From Peptoniphilus stercorisuis (lineage in GTDB: Bacteria > Bacillota > Clostridia > Tissierellales > Peptoniphilaceae): a stretch of DNA of 64,000 bases. Shown in pieces: positions 38,350 through 46,081 of this stretch. Both the position numbers and the translations under genes were made by a program. How positions within the stretch are numbered: position 1 is the stretch's first letter; every line of letters starts with the position of its first letter. The notes under the pieces are model-generated. The model saw only the letters and a program-made list of their open reading frames with translations. It searched no databases and was not told the origin of the DNA. Location: NCBI RefSeq assembly GCF_017874395.1, contig NZ_JAGGLJ010000003.1, forward strand, positions 86,349 through 150,348, in the 5' to 3' direction.

Positions 38350-39537
38350 GTGGAAAAAGAAAAAGCTTTAAAAGGATTAAAAGTAGTAGATTTAACATCA
38401 GCACTAAGCGGACCATTTTGTACTATGTTCTTTGCAGATTTTGGAGCAGATGTAATAAAAATTGAACCAGTAACTGGTGATCAATGTAGAACCTGGGGTC
38501 CATTAGATGAAGAGAGTGGTGAAAGTGGATTTTACGCTTACATAAACAGAAATAAGAAGGGTTGTACTCTTAACTTAAAAACTGAAGAAGGGCTGCAAAT
38601 GTTTTATGATTTAGTAAAAGATGCAGACTTTGTTTGTGAAAACTATAAGGGTGGAGTTACAAAAAAACTTAAAATTGATTATGACACTTTAAAAGAAATT
38701 AACCCAAAACTGATTTATGTATCAGGTTCAGGATTTGGTCAAACAAGTCCACTAAGTGATAGACCATGTTATGACATAGTAGCTCAATCAATGGGTGGAA
38801 TAGTTAACTTAACTGGATTTACAGATACTGATCCTGTGAAAGTTGGACCTTCAGTAGCAGACCACGTTTCAGGAATCTATCAAATGGTAGGAGCACTTAT
38901 AGCTCTTCACTATAGAGAGAAAACTGGAAAAGGACAATTAGTAGATGTAGCTATGGTAGATACAATATTTAGTTTGCTAGAAAATGCTATTCCAAACTAC
39001 ACAATGACTGGAGTTATACCTGAGAGAAATGGAAACATAGATCCATCAATATCACCTTTTGATATTTATCATTGTAAAGATGGCTTTGTTGCAGTAGGTG
39101 TAGGAAATAATAACCTTTGGAGAAAATTCTGTAATGTTCTTGGAAGAGAAGATTTAATAGAACATGAAGAATATGCTACTAATGAATTAAGATCTCAAAA
39201 CTATGAACCAGAACTTAAGAAAATCATAGGAGATTTTGTACTAAATTATACTAAAAAAGAAATGGAAAACATGATGGCAGATGCTGGAATACCATGTGGA
39301 CCAGTACTAAATATAGAAGAAGCAATAAATCATCCTCAAATACAATCAAGAGAAATGATGGTGCATGTAGAACATCCAACAGCTGGAGATATGTACTTCC
39401 AAGGTGTAGTACCAAAACTATCTGAAACTCCAGGAACTGTAGAAGAACCTTCACCATTACTAGGACAACACAATAGAGAAATCTTTGGTCTTACAGAGGA
39501 AGAAGAAAAACGCTTACAAGAGCTAGGCGTAATTTAA
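38350..39537 (+). CDS. Class III (CaiB/BaiF) CoA-transferase, probable beta-alanine CoA-transferase
   Basis: 395-residue cytoplasmic CoA-transferase of the CaiB/BaiF/formyl-CoA-transferase family. LKGLKVVDLTSALSGPFCTM start, ADFGADVIKIEP near 32-43, and the catalytic aspartate D171 in ADHVSG, equivalent in place to D169 of formyl-CoA transferase. First gene of the operon; GTG start 8 nt after AAGGAGA. In context it would move CoA from propionyl-CoA or acetyl-CoA to beta-alanine, giving the beta-alanyl-CoA needed by the ammonia-lyase genes downstream; family members act on many acids, so this substrate is inferred. The known Clostridium propionicum pathway uses an unrelated class I transferase. 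Confidence 0.85.
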   Translation: MEKEKALKGLKVVDLTSALSGPFCTMFFADFGADVIKIEPVTGDQCRTWGPLDEESGESGFYAYINRNKKGCTLNLKTEEGLQMFYDLVKDADFVCENYKGGVTKKLKIDYDTLKEINPKLIYVSGSGFGQTSPLSDRPCYDIVAQSMGGIVNLTGFTDTDPVKVGPSVADHVSGIYQMVGALIALHYREKTGKGQLVDVAMVDTIFSLLENAIPNYTMTGVIPERNGNIDPSISPFDIYHCKDGFVAVGVGNNNLWRKFCNVLGREDLIEHEEYATNELRSQNYEPELKKIIGDFVLNYTKKEMENMMADAGIPCGPVLNIEEAINHPQIQSREMMVHVEHPTAGDMYFQGVVPKLSETPGTVEEPSPLLGQHNREIFGLTEEEEKRLQELGVI

Positions 39538-39597
39538 AAGGCATAATAACTTTAATAAGTGAAGTTTTATGAATATATCTATAATAATTTAATTAAA

Positions 39598-40035
39598 TTA
39601 AGGAGGACTTTAAAATGATCGGAAACAAAGTAATGTTAAGAGCAAGAATGTCTGCAGGAGAAGCTCACTATGCTGGTGAACTTGTAAATGGATCTCATAT
39701 CCTAGATTTCTGGGGAGACGTTGGAACTGAACTAATGATCAGAAACGACGGAGACGAAAGTTTATTCGTTGGATACCATGATGTTAAATTTACTGCACCT
39801 GTATATGCAGGAGATTTCATGGAATATGTAGGCTGGATCGAAGAACGTGGTGGATCATCAAGAACTTGTCATTTCGAAGCTTGGAAAACTGTTGAATTAA
39901 CACGTGACGAAAATCTTGCACTAAGTTCTGCAAATGTACTTACAGAACCAGTATTATGTGGAGAAGCAAAAGGAACTCTAATCGTTAAAAAAGATTTACA
40001 AAGAGGACCTCAAGACCCTGCTTTTAAATAATTAA
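39598..40035 (+). repeat. 438-bp direct repeat, copy 1 (holds acl gene 1)
   Basis: Identical to 40089-40526 except for two bases, both synonymous C-to-T changes in the second copy (at the codons for Ile and Phe in GWIEE and CHFEAW). It spans the Shine-Dalgarno site, the whole gene and four bases after the stop. Confidence 0.97.
39615..40031 (+). CDS. acl: Beta-alanyl-CoA:ammonia lyase, copy 1
   Basis: 138-residue hotdog-fold enzyme closely resembling the beta-alanyl-CoA:ammonia lyases (Acl1/Acl2) of Clostridium propionicum as I remember them: the pattern MSAxxAHYxGxLVNG, WGDVGTELM, GYxDxxFTAPVY, GDFMEYxGWIE and the RGPQ tail is shared. It eliminates ammonia from beta-alanyl-CoA to give acryloyl-CoA. 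GDVGTE carries the candidate acid/base glutamate (about residue 39). Codons are rich in C-ending forms (ATC, GAC, TTC), like the ribosomal and tuf genes here, which suggests heavy expression. Related family members (Kal) act on 3-aminobutyryl-CoA in lysine fermentation; the operon favours beta-alanyl-CoA. Confidence 0.88.
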   Translation: MIGNKVMLRARMSAGEAHYAGELVNGSHILDFWGDVGTELMIRNDGDESLFVGYHDVKFTAPVYAGDFMEYVGWIEERGGSSRTCHFEAWKTVELTRDENLALSSANVLTEPVLCGEAKGTLIVKKDLQRGPQDPAFK

Positions 40036-40088
40036 CTGTACTTATAGTATTAAATAAAAGAAAAATAAGAAGCTTATTAAAACTAAAT

Positions 40089-40526
40089 TTAAGGAGGACT
40101 TTAAAATGATCGGAAACAAAGTAATGTTAAGAGCAAGAATGTCTGCAGGAGAAGCTCACTATGCTGGTGAACTTGTAAATGGATCTCATATCCTAGATTT
40201 CTGGGGAGACGTTGGAACTGAACTAATGATCAGAAACGACGGAGACGAAAGTTTATTCGTTGGATACCATGATGTTAAATTTACTGCACCTGTATATGCA
40301 GGAGATTTCATGGAATATGTAGGCTGGATTGAAGAACGTGGTGGATCATCAAGAACTTGTCATTTTGAAGCTTGGAAAACTGTTGAATTAACACGTGACG
40401 AAAATCTTGCACTAAGTTCTGCAAATGTACTTACAGAACCAGTATTATGTGGAGAAGCAAAAGGAACTCTAATCGTTAAAAAAGATTTACAAAGAGGACC
40501 TCAAGACCCTGCTTTTAAATAATTAA
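40089..40526 (+). repeat. 438-bp direct repeat, copy 2 (holds acl gene 2)
   Basis: Second copy of 39598-40035, separated by 53 bp of unrelated sequence. Only two single-base differences, both silent. Confidence 0.97.
40106..40522 (+). CDS. acl: Beta-alanyl-CoA:ammonia lyase, copy 2
   Basis: Encodes exactly the same 138 residues as the gene at 39615-40031, with the same Shine-Dalgarno site (AAGGAGG). Two silent base changes show a very recent duplication or ongoing gene conversion, perhaps selected for dosage. C. propionicum also carries two Acl proteins, but those are not identical. Same function inferred: beta-alanyl-CoA to acryloyl-CoA plus ammonia. Confidence 0.88.
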   Translation: MIGNKVMLRARMSAGEAHYAGELVNGSHILDFWGDVGTELMIRNDGDESLFVGYHDVKFTAPVYAGDFMEYVGWIEERGGSSRTCHFEAWKTVELTRDENLALSSANVLTEPVLCGEAKGTLIVKKDLQRGPQDPAFK

Positions 40527-40543
40527 TTAGCTTTTATAATATT

Positions 40544-40575
40544 AAACAAAAGACCCAAACAAAAGACCCAAACAA
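40544..40575 (+). repeat. 13-bp tandem repeat, 2.4 copies
   Basis: Unit AAACAAAAGACCC at 40544-40556 and 40557-40569, with a partial third (AAACAA) that leads into a hairpin. Confidence 0.9.
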
Positions 40576-40610
40576 GGAGTTTATTTACTAATAAAAATAA
40601 GCTCCTGTTT
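40570..40610 (+). other. Intercistronic hairpin without a T tract
   Basis: Arms 40570-40586 and 40595-40610 pair over about 16 bp (AAAC, GGAG, TTATTT against AAATAA, CTCC, GTTT) with one bulged A and one G-T pair. No run of T follows, so it is more likely an mRNA stabiliser or processing site setting acl expression above the later genes than a full terminator. Confidence 0.7.
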
Positions 40611-40658
40611 ACTAAAAAATATATTTAAAATATATTACAAATTGAAAGGAGTAATAAA

Positions 40659-41135
40659 ATGGCAAGAAAAGTATCTTATTTAAGTTACAATATGACAACT
40701 GCAGATGCATCAGATAATGATGGAATAATACCTGTAGGTCGTCAATTTGATTTTATAGGAGATGTTGAAACTGAACAAATGATATTAAATGATGGTGATG
40801 AATCACTTTGTCTTGGATATCATGATGTTGAACTTTATGAAAACGTATATGTAGGAGATATGATGGAATATAAGGCTACTATGACTTATATTGGAAATTC
40901 TTCAAGAGATTGTAAAGTAGAAGTTTTCAAATTAGCAACTCCAGCTAAAAGAGCAGGAAAAGAAAATGCTAAAGAAGGTGACATGATTTGGTTTGAAGAA
41001 CCAGTATTATGTACTAGTGGAAATGTACGTCTTGTAGTTAGAAAACATCTTCAAAGAGGAGAACAACCAGATGGACTTGTTATAAATCCTTGGCGTGAAC
41101 TAGAAGATTTCCCTGAAGATGAATATGAATTTTAA
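40659..41135 (+). CDS. Divergent acyl-CoA ammonia-lyase family protein (third hotdog paralogue)
   Basis: 158 residues, homologous to the acl products over the core: IGDVETEQM, NDGDESLCLGYHDVELYENVYVGDMMEY and the LxxRG segment. The GDVxTE glutamate is kept, but the N-terminal HYxGxLVNG motif is replaced and there are insertions around residues 105-120 and a 20-residue acidic tail. It may form mixed oligomers with the acl products or act on another beta-amino acyl-CoA such as 3-aminoisobutyryl-CoA (from thymine). That is inference. Shine-Dalgarno AAAGGAG; 18 bp before the next gene start. Confidence 0.75.
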   Translation: MARKVSYLSYNMTTADASDNDGIIPVGRQFDFIGDVETEQMILNDGDESLCLGYHDVELYENVYVGDMMEYKATMTYIGNSSRDCKVEVFKLATPAKRAGKENAKEGDMIWFEEPVLCTSGNVRLVVRKHLQRGEQPDGLVINPWRELEDFPEDEYEF

Positions 41136-41153
41136 TTTATGAGAGGAGATATT

Positions 41154-41522
41154 ATGGAATCTATAACTATGCGTTACAGAATGTCAGATAGAGATGTATT
41201 TTACGGCGGTGGCGTTGTAAACGGTGCTAGAGGAATAACTTTAATGGAAGACTGTGCAAAACGTCTTATGGCTAAAGTTTACCAAAACACAGGAAAATGT
41301 ACAAAAGTTAAAAAAGTAAGATTATATGAACCACTTTTTGCTGGTGATTATTTGGAATTTATCGCAGGAATAAAAAAACAAGAAGGAAATAAAGCTTTAA
41401 TAGAAGTAAGAGCTTATAAGATAATTCAAGTTCCTGAAGATCCTCCATATCCAAGTTCAATAGACGTTCTTGAAGATCCACCATTATGTACAGTTGTACA
41501 ATTTGTTTACGAGGCTAATTAA
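41154..41522 (+). CDS. Short hotdog-fold paralogue lacking the conserved acid
   Basis: 122 residues from the ATG at 41154, 5-6 nt after GAGGAGA (an in-frame ATG at 41139 lies before the site). It keeps the family opening MRYRMSDRDVFYGGGVVNGA, the LFAGDYLEF strand and the DPPLC end, so it belongs to the Kal/Acl family. But the GDVGTE segment reads EDCAKR: glycine and the candidate catalytic glutamate are gone. It may be a structural or regulatory partner of the third paralogue, or use a different residue. Function uncertain. Confidence 0.7.
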   Translation: MESITMRYRMSDRDVFYGGGVVNGARGITLMEDCAKRLMAKVYQNTGKCTKVKKVRLYEPLFAGDYLEFIAGIKKQEGNKALIEVRAYKIIQVPEDPPYPSSIDVLEDPPLCTVVQFVYEAN

Positions 41523-41557
41523 TTATATCAATAAAGAGAAGTTAAACGGAGGAAACT

Positions 41558-42706
41558 ATGGATTTTAAACTAAATGACAGTCAAAAGGCAATAGTAAAGT
41601 CTGCTAGAGACTTTGCTTATAATGATTTACTACCTGGCGTACTTGAAAGAGATAGAAAAGGGGAGTATGATATAAACTTATGGAAGAAATTAGGTGAACT
41701 TGGATTTTTGGGACTACCATATCCTAAAGAATATGGCGGAACTGGAAATGGATATCTTGAATATGTACTTGCACTTCAAGAAATATCAAAAGTTGATGCT
41801 TCCGTAGGAATATCTTATTCAATTTCTACATCAGTTTGTTGTGGTGGAATCTATAATTATGGAAATGAAGAACAAAAGAAAAAATATTTACCAGCACTAC
41901 TAAATGGTGAAAGCATTGGAGCTTTTGGCTTAACTGAAGCAGGAGCAGGATCAGATGCTTCTAACTTAAAAACTGTTGCTGAAGAAAAAGATGATCATTA
42001 TCTACTTAATGGTACAAAAATTTTCACAACTAATGGACCATACTGTAAATACTATTTTGTAATTGCAAGTACAGATCCTACTCAAGGAGTAAGAGGTTTA
42101 AGTGCATTTGTAGTAGATACTGATTGGGAAGGTGTAACTGTAGGTGCAATTGAAGATAAAATGGGTTTAAGATCTGCTCAAGTATCTGATATGCATTTCA
42201 ATAATGTAAAAGTACCTAAGGAAAATTTATTAGGTGAAAAAGGAAAAGGTTTTGTTTATGCTATGGAATCACTTGACTGTGGCCGTGTAGGAATTGCAGC
42301 TCAAGCTCTAGGAATTGCAAAGGGAGCATTTAATGAAGCTTTTGAATATATTCAACAAAGAGAACAATTTGGAAAACCAATATACAAAAACCAATATGTA
42401 TCATTTAAAATGGCTGAATTAAAAACAAAAATTCAAGCAGCAGAATTTATGCTTTATAATGCAGCAGTACTACATGATGAAGGATTACCGTTTAGCGAAG
42501 AAGCAGCTATGGCAAAACTTATGTGTAGTGATGTAGCAATGGAAGTAACTGTTGAAGCTGTTCAATTCATGGGTGGAAATGGTTATATGAAACCTTACCA
42601 TGTTGAAAGAATGATGCGTGATGCAAAAATAACTCAAATATATGAAGGTACAAATGAAATACAAAAACTAGTAATAAGTAATTCAATGTTTAGAAAGAAA
42701 AAATAG
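41558..42706 (+). CDS. Acyl-CoA dehydrogenase, probable acryloyl-CoA reductase
   Basis: 382-residue FAD acyl-CoA dehydrogenase of the short-chain (butyryl-CoA dehydrogenase) type. Signatures: FGLTEAGAGSDASNLKT near residues 126-142, QREQFGKPI near 265, the catalytic base E363 in YEGTNEIQ. In context it would reduce acryloyl-CoA to propionyl-CoA. The C. propionicum enzyme works in complex with an electron-transferring flavoprotein; no etfAB is in this window, so electrons must come from an ETF encoded elsewhere. Shine-Dalgarno GGAGG. Confidence 0.88.
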   Translation: MDFKLNDSQKAIVKSARDFAYNDLLPGVLERDRKGEYDINLWKKLGELGFLGLPYPKEYGGTGNGYLEYVLALQEISKVDASVGISYSISTSVCCGGIYNYGNEEQKKKYLPALLNGESIGAFGLTEAGAGSDASNLKTVAEEKDDHYLLNGTKIFTTNGPYCKYYFVIASTDPTQGVRGLSAFVVDTDWEGVTVGAIEDKMGLRSAQVSDMHFNNVKVPKENLLGEKGKGFVYAMESLDCGRVGIAAQALGIAKGAFNEAFEYIQQREQFGKPIYKNQYVSFKMAELKTKIQAAEFMLYNAAVLHDEGLPFSEEAAMAKLMCSDVAMEVTVEAVQFMGGNGYMKPYHVERMMRDAKITQIYEGTNEIQKLVISNSMFRKKK

Positions 42707-42755
42707 TTTGTTATAATTGTATCTTTTTTATAAAAATATGTGTGTGGAGGAAGTT

Positions 42756-43268
42756 ATGGGATATATTATGGCAAGTGCACTATCCAGCGGTTTAATTAGT
42801 GGTATTTGGACGGGAATAGCTAACTACTTAAGTATATTCTTACCTAACTTATTTTCATCATGGGTTGGATTTGTTGGAATTACTTCATACTTTGTTGCGG
42901 GAGGAAAGAAAGAGGGATTTATAAGATCCCTTACTTCCAATCTAACAGGTGTACTAATAGGTTGTATTATAATAGCAATAAGCTCATTGTCTGAGAGTGT
43001 TGTATTTGGTGCAGCAGTAACAGGAGTGTTTACTTGGTTAATATGTTATTTAGCACATATTGATTTAACTAAGTTTTCAACTTGTACATTTATGGGTGGA
43101 TTTTCAGCATTTGCAACAGGTGGAAATTGGAAATTACTTTTAATTTGTCTAGTTTGTGGAAATATAGTTGGTTACTTATGTACATTATTTGGAGATTTTT
43201 TATATTCTAAATTTAAGAAAAAAAATTCTACTGAAGAAGAATGGGTTATATTAAAATTCTTAGATTAA
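42756..43268 (+). CDS. DUF1097 family membrane protein
   Basis: About 170 residues, five or so hydrophobic segments, matching DUF1097 (E. coli YcdZ-like) by the FxxWVGFVGITSYFVAGG-type segment and the ATGGNWKLL end. Function unknown; channel or transporter accessory is plausible. The start is the ATG at 42756 after GGAGGAAG. Its position between the dehydrogenase and dihydropyrimidinase genes suggests a role in moving a substrate or product (for example propionate, ammonia or pyrimidine) across the membrane; this is only contextual. Confidence 0.72.
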   Translation: MGYIMASALSSGLISGIWTGIANYLSIFLPNLFSSWVGFVGITSYFVAGGKKEGFIRSLTSNLTGVLIGCIIIAISSLSESVVFGAAVTGVFTWLICYLAHIDLTKFSTCTFMGGFSAFATGGNWKLLLICLVCGNIVGYLCTLFGDFLYSKFKKKNSTEEEWVILKFLD

Positions 43269-43297
43269 ATTAAATATCAAAAAAAGGAGTTTGACTT

Positions 43298-44671
43298 ATG
43301 AAGTATGATCTTTTAATTAAAAATGGAACTATTGTCACGGCTGCAGAAAGCTACAAAGCAGATTTAGCAGTAAAAGACGGAAAAATAGTTGCAATATCAA
43401 ATGAGATAAATGATGAAGCAGAAAAAATAGTTGATGCAAAAGGTAAATTAGTTTTACCTGGTGCAATAGATGTACATACACATATGTCTATGCCTTTTGG
43501 TGGAACAGTATCATCAGATAGTTACTATTCAGGAACTATGGGAGCAGCTTGTGGTGGAGTTACAACAATATTTGATTATCCAGTACAAAGAAAAGGCCAA
43601 TCAATTATGGAGCTTATTAATGAGAAAAAAGCAATGTTAGAAGAAGAAGCTTGTGTTGACTATGCAAGTCATTGCTGTATTACAAATTTAAATAATGGCG
43701 AAATACTTGATGAAATGAGTAAGGCAGTTGAAGAAGGTATAACAAGTTTTAAAGCATTTTTAGTATATAAAAAAGAAGGCATGATGGTTGATGATGCTAC
43801 TCTTGTTAGATTAATGGAAAGAGCAAGAGAACTTGGCGCAATGATCAATATACATGCAGAAAATCCTGATTTAATAGATATGCGTACTGAAAGATATTTA
43901 GCACAAGGAAAAACAAGTGCTTGGTATCATTACATGAGTCGTCCAGAATTTGTTGAAGCAGAAGCAGACAAAAGAGCAATTCACTGGGCTAAACATTTAA
44001 ATACACCTCTTTATATAGTTCACATGGCAGACAAAGAAGGTCTTGAAGCTGCTATACAAGCTAAAAGAGATGGAGCAGATGTATTTATAGAAACTTGTCC
44101 TCAATATTTAGAATATACATGCGAAGTATATAAACGTGATAATGGACGTAACTTTGTATGTTCACCACCAATGAAGGGTCAAGAAAGTCAAGACGCTCTA
44201 TGGGTTGCAATTAAAAATGGATTAATAGATACAGTTGCTACAGATCACTGTCCATTCCAAACTTATGAAAAAGATTGGGGTAAAGACGATTTTTCAAAAA
44301 TCCCTAATGGATGTGATGGAGTAGAAGTACTATATCCATATATGTTAGATGCAGCAAATAGAGGCAAAATTCCTTTTGAAAGAGCAGTTGAATTATGTGC
44401 TACAAATGTTGCAAAGATTTTTGGTTGTGACGACAAAGGTTCTTTATCAATTGGAAAAGACGCAGACATAGTAATTTATGATAAAAATAAAGACTTTACT
44501 GTAACAATAGATAAATTGCATACAAATTGTGATCATACAATTTGGGAAGGTAAACAACTTCATGGATATCCAGTTCAAACATACTTACGTGGAAGCTTAG
44601 TATATGATAATGGAGACTTTGTTGGTAAAGCAGGAATGGGTAAGTTTGTAAAACGTTCACCTAGAATATAA
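43298..44671 (+). CDS. hydA: Dihydropyrimidinase (hydantoinase family)
   Basis: 457-residue binuclear-metal cyclic amidohydrolase. All expected ligands are visible: H60 and H62 in DVHTHM, the carboxylated lysine K152 in SFKAFLVYK, H186 in IHAEN, H242 in VHMAD, and D316 in ATDHCPF. It would open 5,6-dihydrouracil to N-carbamoyl-beta-alanine (or dihydrothymine to its methyl analogue). Family members also act on hydantoins and, less closely, allantoin; the following N-carbamoyl amidohydrolase and the beta-alanyl-CoA lyases support dihydropyrimidine. Preceded by AAAGGAG. Confidence 0.9.
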   Translation: MKYDLLIKNGTIVTAAESYKADLAVKDGKIVAISNEINDEAEKIVDAKGKLVLPGAIDVHTHMSMPFGGTVSSDSYYSGTMGAACGGVTTIFDYPVQRKGQSIMELINEKKAMLEEEACVDYASHCCITNLNNGEILDEMSKAVEEGITSFKAFLVYKKEGMMVDDATLVRLMERARELGAMINIHAENPDLIDMRTERYLAQGKTSAWYHYMSRPEFVEAEADKRAIHWAKHLNTPLYIVHMADKEGLEAAIQAKRDGADVFIETCPQYLEYTCEVYKRDNGRNFVCSPPMKGQESQDALWVAIKNGLIDTVATDHCPFQTYEKDWGKDDFSKIPNGCDGVEVLYPYMLDAANRGKIPFERAVELCATNVAKIFGCDDKGSLSIGKDADIVIYDKNKDFTVTIDKLHTNCDHTIWEGKQLHGYPVQTYLRGSLVYDNGDFVGKAGMGKFVKRSPRI

Positions 44672-44725
44672 ATTTTAAAGTACTTAATATTATAAACATA
44701 AAAAATTAATTAAAGGGGAAAGACT

Positions 44726-45985
44726 ATGATATACAAATCTGACGAAAAAAGAATGCAAGATAAAATAGATACAATAAGTGAGTATGGTGCTACAGGAAAT
44801 GGTGGAATAACTCGTTATTCTTTATCAGAGGCAGATCTGCTGGCCCGTGGCGAGTTTGTAAAGAGAATGAAAGCAATAGGAGCAGAAATAAAAACTGATG
44901 ACATGGGAAATATTTATGCAACATTAAAAGGTAGTGATCCTACACTTCCAGCAATTGCTACAGGTTCTCATTCAGACTCAGTAAAAAATGGTGGAAACTA
45001 TGATGGAATCCTTGGTGTAATGGCAGCTATGGAAGTTTTAGATACAATAGTAGCAGAAAATATTCCACATAAGCACGATATAACAGCAATGATATGGACT
45101 AATGAAGAAGGATCTTTATATCCACCAGCAATGATGTCTTCAGGAGTAGTTATGAATGAATATCTACCAGAAGAAATTGCTAAAAACTTTAGACATGAAA
45201 ATATGCTAAATTCAAAATCAGTAATAGATCCTAGTAAAACTTTTAAAGAAGCACTAGAAGCTTCAGGATATAAAGGTGATGTGAAAAATAGATTAAATCC
45301 TAAGGATTATAAAGCTATGTTTGAACTTCATATAGAGCAAGGTCCAATACTAGAAGCAGAAAATAAAGACATAGGAGTAGTAAACTGTGTACTTGGAATG
45401 ATAAATTATAGAATAAAAATTTACGGAGTATCAGATCACGCAGGAACAACACCTATGAAATATCGTCATGACGCACTATATGGTGCTGCAAAAGTACTTC
45501 AATACTTACATGATGAATTAGACAAATTAGACGAAAATCTAGTATATACAACAGGAGAAATCCTTTGTCATCCAAACGTTCATACAGTAATACCTGATTA
45601 TGTAGAATTTTCAATAGATTCAAGACATGAAGATCCAAAGGTAATAGAACAAGTAGTAAAAGTTATAGAAAATATACCTAAGGAAATAGTAGGTTGTACT
45701 ACTGGTTATGACGTAGCTTGGACAAGAGATACAGTGTACTTTGATGAAACATTAATTGAGTATGTTCAAGACTCAGTAAACGAACTGGGATATTCAAATC
45801 AAAGAATTAATTCAGGAGCAGGTCATGATGCGCAATTCGTATCATATATGATTCCAACTACAATGATATTTGTACCATCAAAAGATGGCCATTCACATTG
45901 TGAACCAGAATATACATCAACAAAACAATGTACACAAGGAGTATCAGTATTATTAAATGCCATTCTAAAATGTGACGCAGAATGA
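44726..45985 (+). CDS. N-carbamoyl-beta-alanine amidohydrolase (beta-ureidopropionase), M20 family
   Basis: 419-residue zinc/manganese amidohydrolase of the M20 hydantoinase/carbamoylase branch. Metal and catalytic residues: H82 (GSHSDS), D93 (NYDG), E127/E128 (TNEEG), H202 (ELHIEQG), H367 (GAGHDA); the dimer-domain SDHAGTTPM is present. It would hydrolyse N-carbamoyl-beta-alanine to beta-alanine, CO2 and ammonia. Allantoate amidohydrolase and L-carbamoylases share this fold, so substrate rests on the operon. GGGG-type Shine-Dalgarno before the ATG. Confidence 0.87.
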   Translation: MIYKSDEKRMQDKIDTISEYGATGNGGITRYSLSEADLLARGEFVKRMKAIGAEIKTDDMGNIYATLKGSDPTLPAIATGSHSDSVKNGGNYDGILGVMAAMEVLDTIVAENIPHKHDITAMIWTNEEGSLYPPAMMSSGVVMNEYLPEEIAKNFRHENMLNSKSVIDPSKTFKEALEASGYKGDVKNRLNPKDYKAMFELHIEQGPILEAENKDIGVVNCVLGMINYRIKIYGVSDHAGTTPMKYRHDALYGAAKVLQYLHDELDKLDENLVYTTGEILCHPNVHTVIPDYVEFSIDSRHEDPKVIEQVVKVIENIPKEIVGCTTGYDVAWTRDTVYFDETLIEYVQDSVNELGYSNQRINSGAGHDAQFVSYMIPTTMIFVPSKDGHSHCEPEYTSTKQCTQGVSVLLNAILKCDAE

Positions 45986-46081
45986 TAGAACTTTGATAAA
46001 AAAATACTAATTTTGTTATTTGAAAAATTACCTAAGCCTTGGAATTAGACAAATAATAATATTATTCAAAAGGTGAAAATT

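Noticed and set aside
40106..40522. Second acl gene as a pseudogene
   Set aside because: Frame, start, ribosome-binding site and every residue are intact.
39615..41522. Lysine fermentation (Kal, 3-aminobutyryl-CoA lyase)
   Set aside because: The hotdog genes are of that family, but no kamA, kamDE, kdd or kce is in the window and the neighbours are pyrimidine enzymes; the first two genes match beta-alanyl-CoA lyase more closely.
43298..45985. Allantoin degradation (allantoinase plus allantoate amidohydrolase)
   Set aside because: Both enzymes belong to families that include these, but the same operon holds beta-alanyl-CoA lyases, a CoA-transferase and an acyl-CoA dehydrogenase, which make sense only for a beta-amino acid product; no ureidoglycolate or oxamate genes are present.
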